In this document: positions 1-11,140 of the stretch, piece by piece | Layout: each line of letters starts with the position of its first letter | How positions within the stretch are numbered: the first letter of the stretch is position 1 | Origin: Cladobotryum mycophilum | Lineage: Eukaryota; Ascomycota; Sordariomycetes; Hypocreales; Hypocreaceae | Direction of reading: 5' to 3' | DNA: 64,000 nt | Assembly: GCA_036429605.1 (NCBI GenBank) | Contig: CM071590.1 | Location: 1,054,001-1,118,000 of the forward strand | Position numbers and translations under genes: made by a program | Notes under the pieces: model-generated | Databases searched by the model: none | What the model was told of the DNA's origin: nothing | Seen by the model: only the letters and a program-made list of their open reading frames with translations

Positions 1-186
1 TCCTCTCGCCTCAGAAGGGGGCAGCAGCGGGGAGAAACACCCAGGCCCGATGATACGCCACAATCGGGTGCGTCGCATGAACTGCCGTATAATCCTGCGC
101 CAGTGGAGGCACCGACAGATTATCATCATGAGCTGGACTCTACGCCTGTACATCCTTATTACGGACGGCAGCCCAAGGCGCTATAG
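1..186 (+). CDS. C-terminal fragment of an unrecognised protein
   Basis: An open frame runs from the first base of the window to a TAG at 184-186 and gives 61 residues. The start and any domains lie outside the window. The fragment is hydrophilic, rich in proline, histidine and arginine, and looks like a disordered tail ending in PYYGRQPKAL. Codon use looks coding and the frame stays open right up to the edge, but nothing identifies a family. The gene converges with tRNase Z on the opposite strand. Confidence 0.55.
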   Translation, partial: SSRLRRGQQRGETPRPDDTPQSGASHELPYNPAPVEAPTDYHHELDSTPVHPYYGRQPKAL

Positions 187-597
187 AAAGTAAGTTGACA
201 AAAAGAGACTAAAATGGTAAATACGAGACGGACAGGAGGAGGAAGCAAGCGAAGGTTATGAATTGGTTATGAACTTTGATATCCCTTGATTATAATATTC
301 TGGTTAGAATAACTGGCGTTGGATGGTATATTTTATCTTTTTTCTTTCTTTTCTTTTCTTTCTTTTTTTTCGTATATGGAACAGATTCCCCTTCTTAGTT
401 GCTTTGGTGGGAGTTGTCATCCTGGTGTGCGCGTTGAAGTTGCCATAGAATCGGGTCCTGAATACATAGAGTTTATCACATTCATATCCACCATAGAGTC
501 AAGATGTATTCATTCATTATACAAAAACAGCCATTATATGATGCACATGTCTAAGCTGAGAGTTGTATACAATATCCATCCCTATTTCTCCTCTCCA
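187..597. other. Convergent intergenic region, nothing coding seen
   Basis: About 410 bp separate the stop of the left-edge gene from the stop of tRNase Z. The stretch is AT-rich with a T/TC-rich tract near 333-372 and presumably holds both 3' UTRs. The open frame at 319-816 is low complexity at its start and then runs antisense to tRNase Z, so it is not taken as a gene. Confidence 0.6.
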
Positions 598-3411
598 TTA
601 CTCCCCCAACTTCTCCATCAACTTCTGCACCGCCGGTATATAACACGCCGCCTTCTGGAAGTCGCCCAGCTTGACCCTCATGAAATCAAACGCCAGCAGC
701 ACATCATGCTCTCCGCCCTCCACGCGGTCCCTCTTCAGCGAGTCGGACTTGGAGTACCGCTGAGAAAAGTGCGTGAGGAGCGTGCGCCGGGCCTTCATCT
801 CCTTGGCCACCCATAGGGCTTCCCCCATGGTAGAGTGCTTCTTGGCCTTGGCGTGATCCCGCTTGTCGTCGCCAAAGGTGCATTCGTGGACAAGCAGGTG
901 TGCGCCCTCGCATTCTTGAGCAAACTGCTTAGAGGGGCGGCAGTCGCCTGAGTAGGCGATTTTGAGGCCTGACGTCAGTTCTATCTGGGTGGCATATGAG
1001 CGCCAACAATGAGGCACCGGGATACGCTTGATGGAGGCAAGGCCAAAGTTCTCTTCGCCCAGATCTTCACGAGTTGTAAGATCCTTGTCCTTTTCCCTGG
1101 GTAAGGGGCAGCTAGGGAATCGCAACCGGTGGAATCCAATGTCCTCGACTTGGGATAGCTCCTCCAGCAACACGCGGTATCGTCCAATACAAGAAATAGC
1201 CAAGGTAGCGTTACTATTATCTTTTAGAGTCTGTTCATACCATGCCTTGATAACAGTAGGTGTGCCCATGTGGTGGTCCGCATGAGCGTGGCTGATGACG
1301 ATACAGCGGAGGTTACGCAGGACGTCCGCAGCCTCTTCTTCGCCAAACAATCGACTAATCTGCCCAAGTGTGCCCTCACCGCAATCCAATAAGTAATTTC
1401 CGATTCCAGGAACGCGAATCAAGGTGGCCGAAACATTTCTGTATTTGCTTGGGACAGATGAGCCAGTTCCAAGAGGAATAATCTCTGCATCCCGGTTTGG
1501 AATGTCCTGCTCCTCGTTTTCGATCTTAGCAAGGAACTCGGGATCCGTAGCCGCCGCCTTGGCCTGCTCAGCCAGAGCCAAGACTTCCTCATCTACTGAG
1601 TTGTATGCCTCGACCAGATCGGGGAAGGGAGCCATGGCGTCATCATCAAACACCCGTCGGGGCATCAACTGAAGCTTTTTACCAGCCCGCCCCAGCTCGA
1701 TAGGAGATTCCGCCGGCGGTGCCGGATACTTGACAGTGTTTTCGAACTTGAGAATTGGAAATCTCTCAGGGTCGATTCTCCGCAACTTCGCCTGGATGGT
1801 GGCCGCGCCGGGATGTGTAATCATGTTAGGGCATGTGTCTTGAGCACAGAAAACGTGCTTGATTTGAGAGTGATCTTGTGTAAACTTTTGAACTCGAGCA
1901 TCCTCGGCCAGACCTGAACCTAGAATCCAGTACATGACAGTGATATCAGTCATGAGTTCGGCGCTCTTCCATTCCGGTCTCTCCATGAAAGAATCTAAAT
2001 ATTCATGGCTTCCGATATCCGCGACAATAATACCCTTTCCTGGTTGAGGCTCACCGAGTATCATTTCAGGGGTTACCGGTCCATTCGTCCCCGGGGCACT
2101 TTCGCCAGAGGTCAAGAGCTTGAAATCCTTTGGCTGAACACCAAGAGATTTCGCTAGCGGGGCGTTAAATTTACCTCGACGAGCATGGCACTTGACGATG
2201 TAGCTCATCGAGGTTTCACCATAAGTGGTTCGAGGGAGGGGAAAGTGATTAATGGCCAGGATACTGTCGGCCTTTTCTTCTTTTCCAACTTCGCCAATAT
2301 CCGGGAATAACCAGGCAGTATCGTTGGTATTTGACAGCTTCACGCCGTTTGCTGCATATGGACCCTTGTATTGCTTCAATACGCTGTTTTCAACAATGAC
2401 AGCCACGTCGGTGGGCTTTAGTTTGCTTAGCTTGACAGGTATCAAAACCGACCTGTTCTTCAAGCTGCCATTGAACATGATCCTCTCCACAATGGATCCA
2501 GCCACATCCGGGTCTGAAAGGGTTGCCCTGGGCTTGAACGATGTTTCCTCGGCCGCATCAGGCGCTTCCGCTCCATCTCGGTCCTCACCGCTATGGCGTC
2601 GTTTGCGCGGGCTGCTCGATCGGGCCCTCCGAGTCGGTATCTTCCATACTTTGATGGCATCGTCCACCCAATCGGGCTCAACGTTTGTGGCATCTTCAGC
2701 TCTTGGATCTGTTCTGTGTTCGTGCGTGCGCACACAAATGGGCTGTCGAAAGATGACGGGCCGACAAGCAGCGAGGGTGTGGCACAAGTTATCAGCTCCG
2801 TGGACGCCAATTCCTGCATGTCGTGTTTTGTTCAGCAGCTTCAAGCCCTTTTTCTCTCTCTTCTCGTTCTCCGCGACTGTGAATTCTTTGGCTGATTCGA
2901 TTGCGCCGCCAACGCTGAGCAAGTATCCACAAAGACCGCCGAGCTGTTCCCAGCTTACTGCGCCGCTGAGGAAGACATGCTCGGTTCCTCCCATGCCAAT
3001 CTTGCGGCTTCCAAATGCCCTCTGTGTTCCCTCTCCCACTCTTCCGAAGACGTAGGAGCGCTTATCATGGTGGATAAAGATGCAGGACCCTGGTGTGTCC
3101 GCCGAGGGGACAGAAGCGACCTCAACGGTGGTGGTCATGATGGTTGCGTCGTGGTAGTATTTTTCGTTGAGTCTCTTGTATGGTCTAGATGGATAAAATG
3201 CTGAAGGAAATGTGACAGCTACACCAATAGCTGGTCGCAAATTTATAGATTGTATCGCAGGAAAGGATTGCGGTGATCGTCTAAAGCATTGAGTGTGGAG
3301 AGCGTTGCGAGATATGAGCCGCTGTCTACCGAACAAATTGGAGGAGAAGCGAGTTCTTATAACAGTTTGCGACACAGAATTGGTAAGGCGCCGAGAGATG
3401 CATGACTCCAT
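598..3411 (-). CDS. TRZ1: tRNase Z, long form (tRNA 3'-processing endoribonuclease)
   Basis: This intronless gene encodes 937 residues from the ATG at 3411. The open frame extends to 3489, but that upstream codon is TTG. The enzyme removes the 3' trailer from precursor tRNAs. The C-terminal half holds the active metallo-beta-lactamase fold: a PLGTGSSVPSKYRN motif, LDCGEG, the metal-binding HAHADHH near residue 707, the GDCRPS aspartate near 820, HECTF near 845 and THFSQRY near 879. The N-terminal half is the usual degenerate copy of the long (ELAC2/Trz1) form. Residues 1-35 are rich in Arg and Ser without acids, like a mitochondrial presequence. A second in-frame ATG at 3138 (Met92), with A at -3, would give a form without it. 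Dual nuclear and mitochondrial targeting is known for the family; alternative starts here are inferred. Confidence 0.95.
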   Translation of the reverse strand: MESCISRRLTNSVSQTVIRTRFSSNLFGRQRLISRNALHTQCFRRSPQSFPAIQSINLRPAIGVAVTFPSAFYPSRPYKRLNEKYYHDATIMTTTVEVASVPSADTPGSCIFIHHDKRSYVFGRVGEGTQRAFGSRKIGMGGTEHVFLSGAVSWEQLGGLCGYLLSVGGAIESAKEFTVAENEKREKKGLKLLNKTRHAGIGVHGADNLCHTLAACRPVIFRQPICVRTHEHRTDPRAEDATNVEPDWVDDAIKVWKIPTRRARSSSPRKRRHSGEDRDGAEAPDAAEETSFKPRATLSDPDVAGSIVERIMFNGSLKNRSVLIPVKLSKLKPTDVAVIVENSVLKQYKGPYAANGVKLSNTNDTAWLFPDIGEVGKEEKADSILAINHFPLPRTTYGETSMSYIVKCHARRGKFNAPLAKSLGVQPKDFKLLTSGESAPGTNGPVTPEMILGEPQPGKGIIVADIGSHEYLDSFMERPEWKSAELMTDITVMYWILGSGLAEDARVQKFTQDHSQIKHVFCAQDTCPNMITHPGAATIQAKLRRIDPERFPILKFENTVKYPAPPAESPIELGRAGKKLQLMPRRVFDDDAMAPFPDLVEAYNSVDEEVLALAEQAKAAATDPEFLAKIENEEQDIPNRDAEIIPLGTGSSVPSKYRNVSATLIRVPGIGNYLLDCGEGTLGQISRLFGEEEAADVLRNLRCIVISHAHADHHMGTPTVIKAWYEQTLKDNSNATLAISCIGRYRVLLEELSQVEDIGFHRLRFPSCPLPREKDKDLTTREDLGEENFGLASIKRIPVPHCWRSYATQIELTSGLKIAYSGDCRPSKQFAQECEGAHLLVHECTFGDDKRDHAKAKKHSTMGEALWVAKEMKARRTLLTHFSQRYSKSDSLKRDRVEGGEHDVLLAFDFMRVKLGDFQKAACYIPAVQKLMEKLGE

Positions 3412-3489
3412 CAGCGAGAGAAAGGGAGAGAAAAGGGAAAAGGAAAGGACAGAGAGCGCCGCGGCTTTGTGGGCTGCATCTGTAGGCAA

Positions 3490-4031
3490 ACTTGGATGGA
3501 CCCCACGATGACTGACTTTTTTTCGGTGAGTGACTGATTGTTGGAGTATTTCTTATCGATAAGCAGCCACCGGAACGTTAAAGCTATCATATCTTTTAGT
3601 TTCTGACATTTCCGTCTACTTCTTTTATTTACATATGTGCCTCTTGTTTCTTCCTGTTTCTCTTGTATCTAGCTGAACCATTTGTATCTATCTATTTCTC
3701 CTGTTTCTATCTATTTTTTGAATGTTATACCTTGCCATAGGCTAGGCTCTGGCTGCTGTAGGTAGCTAACCTAGAGTGTAGGTGGGGGTAGCTCAGCTTC
3801 CACACTAAATCCAACACCTCCATTGTCGAGACTCATGCATTCGTCTTGGATGCCAACCAAAGTATGCCTGCCAAGCCGGCTCATAGTAAAAGAATGACTC
3901 AATTCATGTCACACCGACATAGTGAAACAAGGTCATATCATATTTTTCTTATTCTTTTTTCTTTCTTTTTTAAAAGCAGATGCGGCACATATATTCTGCC
4001 TAGAGACAGCTACCTCATATCCACATCACCA
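3490..4031. other. Intergenic region upstream of tRNase Z
   Basis: This stretch lies between the tRNase Z start and the stop of the next minus-strand gene. It should hold the tRNase Z promoter and the 3' UTR of the membrane-protein gene. There is a pyrimidine-rich tract around 3600-3720 and a T-rich tract near 3940-3975. No convincing coding frame or RNA gene was seen; the overlapping short frames at 3846-4193 run antisense into the neighbouring gene. Confidence 0.55.
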
Positions 4032-6343
4032 CTACCCCTCATACTCAGGCAGAATACCATGCTTTCTGGCATATTGCCCAATCATCTCCCTCGCATCAAA
4101 AATGCTTTGGCACATCTCTGCAGTTTTCCGCCGAACCAATTCATTGATCTGATCCTCCCGCTCGGCCTCAACGCCAAACTGCCCGTCCAATAATCGTCGG
4201 TAACACTCATACTCGGGAGTGTCCTTGTCGAAGGAACTCCCGGCTTTGATGAGAACAACGAGGAGATGGAGTTTGCCGCAAGCACCCGAAATACCGACCT
4301 GGTTGATGTCTTTGGTCATATCACCCATCTTGGTGCTGAATTCATTCACTTTTTCAGGGCTGTTTTCAGCAAGGTATTCACACCTACATGTCTGAGAGAG
4401 GGGATAAGGGGGAGATCCGACTTACTCTTGTCAACACGTCTAGTATTGCTCACCGTCTCATACAACTTGTAGAAATTAAAGGCCAAAACAAGGAATCCGA
4501 GGAAAAAGACCAGTCGTGGGATGAGAAAGCCAAATGAACAAACCAAGAACCCGATAAGAGTCCAGCTCGCCTGAGTTCGACTATTGTTTTCCATATTGGT
4601 GGCCAGTGTGCTAACAGCACATGAGAGTATTGTGTTACTTTCTAGAACTCCTCGGAGCGGTCTCACGAGATGTTCAATCCCTAGTTCTACACAAAAGCTA
4701 TCAGTCAAATCAGGCTTAGACTAAAGAGTGTGTAACATTCAGTTCACATACCGGGATTATCGTTGACTTGCTGTACTTCAATGCCACAGTTGTATACTGG
4801 CATCATACTAGATACCACGAGGTTTATGAGGTCGTCCATTGGCACCTTTTTCAACTCTTGCATAGCTCCCTGTTTCGGTTTGTAAGCATATATGATGGTT
4901 TGTTCAAGACATATAGGCCGGGGACATACCAGCATCCTCCTGCTGGAACTCATCGCCTCCGCTAGTTGGCATAGTAGGGTCGCAAGTTCGCCCAAGTATA
5001 GATCCAATTTTATCCTGCTGTAGGTGCTTTCAAGCTCTTCGTCGGACGAGAACGTTAGGAGCCTGCCGTATTGTCGAACAAAGCATTGTGATAGCTCTAG
5101 AGCCTGCTCACTATCCCCCTTACGTCAGAAAGGTCAACCAAAACACCAGTAATGCTGTTACATACGCCCAGCTTCGCTTCTCATTTACATCCAGATTCGG
5201 ATCTAGCAAGTAGCGATCATAAATGTCTCCCAGTTGCATCAAAATCAGGTAGCTCCCGAGCCTACGCTGGTCATCACGCTGTAGGTGGAGACCTGGCCCC
5301 CATTCAGGGACGACTTGGAAGCTATAGGTTGAGAACTGGTGCAATCCCACGAGCTTTGTGCAAAGATCTCGGATGATGGCTGATTGAAGTGAATCTTTGC
5401 TACGGTGGAAGTCGTGGTACAATTTGATCTTATAGACAGTTAACCACCTTCAAGTTAGTCGATGATGGAAGAGAAAAGACAAGACAACAAGACATTATTT
5501 GTGAAAACCTACACTAATCGCATACCTTGAGACCTCAGATATCCCTACTTGTCGCACAGTTGAGCTACATTTGTGCTCGCAAGTCCATTCACAGTCCTTC
5601 TCGTCGTCGTCAAAGAGTGATCTGATGAAGGTATTCACATCATTCTGGTCCATGTCAAACCTCTTATCCTCGTCGATATCGAACTCCTGCTGGAGAAGGA
5701 ATACAATATGGACACTAAGACGAGGCGAGATGATCTCTCGCAGAGTTTCGGTGGTTGTAGCTCTGTCCATGGCGGCCGATAAACTCCAGAGACTTTTTGT
5801 TTCCTGGAGCCAAAGCCCCATTCTTCCCATGGCCGCAACCGCATCATCCATGATAAAAGGTAGAAAGAGGCTTATTAAGGGGCCTATGGTGTTGTTTGTG
5901 TACGCTTCGCAAAGAATCGAAAAAGAGTAATCAATTCAATCTCGGTTTGAAGTAGTGTAAAAATAGAAGAATACAAAAAGCTACCCCAAGTTTTCCGTGT
6001 TATCCTACAAAACATTAATCCGCAAAAAGCCCAGGTGCATCCATTCCCAAGCCACTGCATAAACCAAACGCCTATTGACCCCCAAGGTCCAACCTTTGTG
6101 TGAACGCCTATCAAGAACGCCACATTTCTCGCCCAGCTGAACCGCCGCGCTGCCGTCTGACTCCCCCTTTGGTAGCGCGATGCCGTAGGACCTGAAGTAT
6201 TGATAGTCCCATTCAGCCTCGAGATCGATCCGGCGCGACAGTTTGGGCTTTGTGAGGAGGCCGCGAACGAGTGTTGCGCCGGGCAGGGAGGCGACGCCGC
6301 CGAGGAGCATGAAGACGGAAGAAGAGGCTCCTCTGGGAATCAT
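4032..6343 (-). CDS. Unrecognised multi-exon membrane protein
   Basis: Seven exons were assembled by hand: 6343-6009, 5904-5526, 5447-5162, 5118-4930, 4869-4752, 4686-4454 and 4391-4032, with GT-AG introns and matching phases. The product is about 632 residues. It has a hydrophobic run near the end of exon 1 and start of exon 2 (LIGVHTKVGPWGSIGVWF, then IGPLISLFLPFI) and a strong membrane segment in exon 6 (LIGFLVCSFGFLIPRLVFF followed by LGFLVLAF). The middle holds an acidic, aspartate-rich stretch and Cys residues (CEWTCEHKC). Exon 1 changes frame at a C run (6163-6167): one C fewer joins both frames, and the spliced length is then a multiple of three. No family was recognised; the membrane location is inferred from hydrophobicity. 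Confidence 0.7.
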
Positions 6344-7744
6344 GATGATGGATTTATGGTCTCTTTTGATGGGAAGTGTCTAGATAAATGTCTTTTTGAT
6401 AAAGACTTTTTGTTTTATTTTCTTTGAGAGAGTGAGACTACCAGTTGGGACCTCCTAAGGTGATGGAGAAAGTATCAAGGCAGTCTTCTTAAATCTTGCA
6501 CCTTGAGCTATTGAATGTGCACGAATAGAGTAGAAGAGATGATTCTATGCTGAATATTGAATAATCCATCATCGGAAACGACACGTTTATATACCTGATT
6601 CTGAACTCTCAACCACATCTCAACAATGCACCTCTCATGTCGTCCAGATCACCATGACCCTGCGGATGGAGGGGTTGAAGATACCGGATGGAGGGGTCGT
6701 CCTTGTCGGGGGGCGCTCCGATCAGCAACGGAGATGGAACAAAACAAAACTCAAATCTGAGATGCCTCAACATTTTTCTTTTCCCCTTCAAGTGCATCTC
6801 AACAGCAGAAATAGGAATGATCAAGTATTGCATCTGTCTTGTTCTACTGCAGATGGGTACTTGACCGACATTCCAAAGCTGCCCCCTCCCTGGTTGACGT
6901 CGTTTCTACGTTGCAAGTTGAAGCAACCGAGCTCACCAAACCGCAGTGGGGTCCCCAGAGCGATAACCTATAGTCTACAGGTAGATAGATGTATGGATCC
7001 TATGCCTTTCAGAACCAGAACAGATAATCCATATTACAGTAGATTTTCTCGCATAGAAACGCCAAAAGGGGGAAGAATATGCGTCAACATTTATCCCCAT
7101 CCAATCCAACCAAGAGGGGAAATCGCAAGATTACTAAACTTCGTTATCCAAAATTACCCAATTCGACTAACATAGCACCCCCCTCCATAACAAAGAGACA
7201 ATTTGGTGATGCTTTACTAATCTAACCACACCAAATAACTCTCATGTCAGAACCTTTTCTCCTTTCGTTCTCGTTCTCGCTCTTCCTCTTGATTTGATCC
7301 CTTTGGGAACAATAAATCCAAGTCTCTTTTCGGCAGGGAATCCATATTTTCTGTCAAAATTGTAGGCATTGCATCATCACCGATTACCAAGATAGATAAG
7401 ATGGTTGTCGATACTCACATCAGCACCAACAGCGTCGTAAACGCAACCCCTCCTTTTCATTCGATATGCTTCTCATAATCATCCAAAAAAACCCCCACAG
7501 TAGTCTAATCATTTTATCATTCGCGCAATTACCTTGATCAAATGCATAATCGTCCCTTAGTATCCACTCAAAAATGCTATCCCATCTATTGCATCCAACT
7601 TCACTAATAAAGACACCATCCCGTTGTTCTCTTCACCTCCATATCTCATCACAGCTCAACCGCATTATCACCATCTCAACCCCTCTTCATAGTAACAGCC
7701 CTTCATCACCACCATCATCATTATCACGCAGTATACACTTCACC
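6344..7744. other. Divergent intergenic region (1.4 kb)
   Basis: This is the shared upstream region of the minus-strand membrane protein and the plus-strand flavin-reductase-like gene. The 174-codon frame at 6654-7175 has no recognisable domain and was not accepted. The stretch just before 7745 is CA/TC-rich, as is common in fungal core promoters and leaders. Confidence 0.5.
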
Positions 7745-8667
7745 ATGTCACCCCACAACCCCCACCCAGACTTCAAAACCGTCGAATCCTCCCGCCCGCC
7801 CTTTGACGCCTCCCAACCCGTAACCTTCACCAAAACCCCGAACCCAGACTGGAAATTCGGCGACGGCACGAACCAGCTCGACGCCAACAAGGACGCCCCG
7901 TCCCCCAAGAAACACATCTCCATCGACCCTTATGCCGAGGGCAGACCCTCCCTCTTCAACTACAAGCTCCTCATCTCGGCGACCGTGCCCCGTCCCGTGG
8001 CCTTCATCTCCAGCCGGAGCCCGGACGGCAAGACGTTGAACCTCGCCCCGTTCAGCTACTTCAACATGATCAACCACGACCCCCGCTCTTCATCGTCGGC
8101 ATCGCGGGAAACCTCGACAGCCCCAAGGACACCCTCAAAAACATCGTCGAGTCCAAGGAGTGCGTCATAAACATCATCTCGGAGCACTTTGTCGAGGCCG
8201 CCAACGCGACCAGCATCGACGCCCCCTACGGATCCTCGGAATGGGACGTCAGCGGCCTCACGCCCGAGTATTCCACGGAAACGGTGGGGGCCCCGCGCAT
8301 CAAGGAGGCCATTCTAAGTATCGAAGCGAAGCTCGAGAGCGTCAGGGAGTTTGAGAGCAAGTCGGTGCCGGGGAAGAAGAGCGGTACCTTGGTTGTTCTC
8401 GAGGGCACCAGATTCTGGGTTCGTGAAGATGCCATCAACGAGGATCGTAGCATTATTGATCTAAATGTAAGTGATAACTTCTCACGCAAGAAAGAGAAAA
8501 AACGAGAGGGGTGCTAATTTTCATCGCAGGTTCTGAAACCAATAAGTCGTCTTGGAGGCATCACTTATGGACGAACAAACGAGGTGCTAGAGCTTCCTCG
8601 ACCTCAGTTCGAAAAGGACTTGGGGGGTCAACAGGGTCTTGAAAAATTGCAAAATCAAAAAATTTAG
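7745..8667 (+). CDS. Flavin reductase-like, FMN-binding split-barrel protein
   Basis: Two exons, 7745-8466 and 8530-8667, are joined by a 63-nt intron with a GTAAGT donor and a GCTAAT branch-like site. The predicted product is 286 residues. The central part (YKLLISATVPRPVAFISSRS, then LNLAPFSYFNMI) is the signature of the flavin reductase-like domain found in DIM6/NTAB-type flavoproteins, which bind FMN; the substrate cannot be told. The frame breaks at the C run 8080-8084; one extra C restores a continuous domain and a length divisible by three. The start at 7745 has a good context (CACCATGTC). An in-frame ATG at 7574 would add 57 residues rich in Leu, Ser and basic residues, so an organellar form is possible but unproven. 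Confidence 0.85.
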
Positions 8668-9032
8668 CCAAGTCAAAGAATCGTATCAAGCAGCATGATG
8701 AATAAAATAAAAGTAAGAGCGCTTTCACAGAGATATAAAAGAGGACAGCAAACGTCATGATCAAATCCTCTTATTACGCGGTTTCGAAACGCGTCGCCCA
8801 TGAGAAAAAGAAAGGTGAGGATATATATATACAAGACATATTATCATCGCATCATGCATGCTCGTAACCTAAATGGCTATGCAAATGAAAATGAAAATGA
8901 AAAAGAAGGAAAAAAACCATGATTAAAACTCCTGCCATCACCGACCCTGCCCGATGAAACTAAAATGAAAAAAGCGTATGCTCAAAGCGAGATCCCGAAG
9001 AAAAAGTGAATCAAGATGTGGAGAAATTGTTT
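8668..9032. other. Convergent intergenic region
   Basis: This stretch holds the 3' ends of the flavin-reductase-like gene and PDE1. It is A-rich, with a short ATATAT run near 8821 and an AATGAA repeat near 8883-8905. Nothing else was seen. Confidence 0.55.
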
Positions 9033-11140
9033 TTAGAAATAAAAGCTCTGCCCTGGCTTCGAAATAATAAACTCACAGCCTAGCTCCGCATCTTCCTCGT
9101 GTTCAAGCAGCTGTTGCAATATTGTGTCGCCTGGTTCCGGTCCATCTACCAGCGTCTCCTTGACGTGTATGATAACAATCTTAAGACCGTCGAGCGGTTT
9201 TCGAACCTTTGGCAAGTTTAGTATGGGGGCAGGCATCTCAATATCCCCAATCGACAAATCGGCCGTGGGCGTGGCAATGTGCGGTGTCTCGTGGCCGACA
9301 TTGTTCGACATGTAGTCTCCAGACATATTTATGGGGTGCGCCGATTTGGGCGAAACAGGATCCTCCGGGCCCGGAGACTGCATGGCGGGAGCTCGCTTTC
9401 GGTGGATTTGGAGTTCCACCACCTCCTCGGGGCCCCGCTTGCGCTTCTTGGTCTCGAGGTTGCGAATCCTGCGGGCTGTTTCGACTTCATTTGCCAGCGC
9501 CTGCAGCTCCTCGACAATGAATGCGGGCTTCAGGTGCCCAAATAGTCGCTCGTTGGGCTGCGAATCTTCATAGCTGCACTCGATGAAAATAGCTGCCAAG
9601 AGACCTGATGCTATTTTTTGCGCGGCCTCCTGCCAGATGTGCAGGTTACGTGGGCTCAGAGAAATGGTGTCTGGCTCCACGTCTCCAAAGATGAGCACCT
9701 CGCGAAAGCTGGTTTGTTCTTGAATGAAGTAGGCACTCGAGTCGTAGACACAGGGCCGCGGCTCAAACATATCGCCCCCTCCGAATTGGGGGGACATACC
9801 TCCCATGCCTCCCATGCCGCCCATGCCGCCCATACCACCCATGCCTCCAAGGGCAGCCGAGGGCAGCATACTGGGGCGGCGCGAGAACGAAGGTGCATAA
9901 AGGTGGCTGAGGGTACCGCGACGGTCCATGTGGCCAGGGAAGTCGTGGGCGGCATGTAGGTGGGCATACGTTTCACGTCGGGCCATGAGAGCGGAGACGT
10001 CTTGGCTTCCAAGGCGCAGCGAGGAAGAATTGCAAAAGGATCCGCGGTGGGTATGCTTCTCCATGCAGTGGCCATGGCTCACGCTCCAAGTCTTGACGAG
10101 CAGCCCATCGCAAACTTCCAAGTATCCATCGCCCAATGCCGGGCTGCCACCTTCCACCAGTCGGAGGTATGTTAGTAGACCGGCACCGTTGTTTTCGTCA
10201 CTGAGATTGGGCCAGATTACGTTGTTGAAAATGTGTGTCTTGAGGGCCTCGATGGTGCTCGGTAAACCGGCCAGCTTCTTTGGGCGGGTACCCGGTAGGC
10301 CGGCAGTGTTGATAACAAACGCGGAGATGTGATCTAAATGCGGGTGAGTGATGAGATAGGTATCGACAAGGCTGCGAGTGACGTAGGCAGCATTGGCCTC
10401 GGCACTGCTATGCGGCAGCTCAAGGCCGGCAAAGGGACCCGTGGTCAAGACATGGGGACTTGGGATAGACGACGGTGTCGGAGTGGGCGGCGGTGAATCG
10501 GGAAGAGCTTCTTTGATGAGGCGGGTAATGGCAGAGAGGTGTACGCCGCCATCAACGGCGACTATAGAACCCTTGCGCCAGTTCTGGGTTACGGAGCGAA
10601 CGAGAAAGGCAGTTGTGTTGGATTCTTGGGGACCACCACCGGAACCCTGCGAAACGAGATTAGCTGAACTGTATCCCTAGCAATATGAGATCTTAATTGA
10701 TATGTCGTGTCATATGAAAGCCGAGTTACCCCCCCCCAGCTGATGTGAGCTGAGCTGAGATGGCCTAGCAGATACTTTCATGGACAGGACATGGCTATCG
10801 GCGTGATCGACAGAGCATGACAGGCACATGGCTCAGAATCTAACAATCTTCCGTGATTGTCATATTTTTCCTTGATGCGCATGACTGTTTGTCTTGCCTG
10901 CCGATCTGAGCACTGGCCCTTTACTGATCAGGTCGTGGGCTCAGGGCAAGACATGGACAAAGACCGATCCATACAAAGTTGCTTGTAAGAGGGGGAGAGT
11001 GGCGTAGAGAGGGCAAATGAAGAACAAAACAAAAAACCAAGAATTCAACAAAAAGAAAAGGAAAACAAAAGCGAAGAATTCAAAGGGGAAACACATACCA
11101 GAACAATGACCTGCAACGAAGGCCGTGATTCATCCTCCAT
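9033..11140 (-). CDS. PDE1: Low-affinity (class II) 3',5'-cyclic-AMP phosphodiesterase
   Basis: A 42-nt first exon (11140-11099) is spliced through an unusually long 452-nt intron (GTATGT donor, TTTCGCAG acceptor) to exon 2 (10646-9033). The product is 551 residues. It hydrolyses cAMP to AMP and so damps the PKA pathway. The start of the domain (VIVL then GSGGGPQESN across the junction) and the metal-binding THPHLDH motif near residue 115 match class II cyclic-nucleotide phosphodiesterases, which have a metallo-beta-lactamase fold. HGHCMEKHTHRG and IFIECSYEDS are further matches. Between the halves of the domain is a species-like insertion with a Gly-Gly-Met repeat near residues 280-300. The C-terminus beyond the repeat continues normally, so the gene looks intact. 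Confidence 0.93.
9797..9850 (-). repeat. In-frame Gly-Gly-Met repeat inside PDE1
   Basis: A 9-nt repeat encodes six tandem GGM units in the PDE1 frame. It lies in an insertion between conserved parts of the phosphodiesterase fold. Copies differ at third positions, so it is an established coding repeat rather than a fresh expansion. Confidence 0.85.

Noticed and set aside
3412..3489. Upstream extension of tRNase Z
   Set aside because: The first codon of the longer frame is TTG; the first ATG is at 3411.
6654..7175. 174-codon frame in the divergent intergenic region
   Set aside because: No domain, no exon partners, unlike coding composition.
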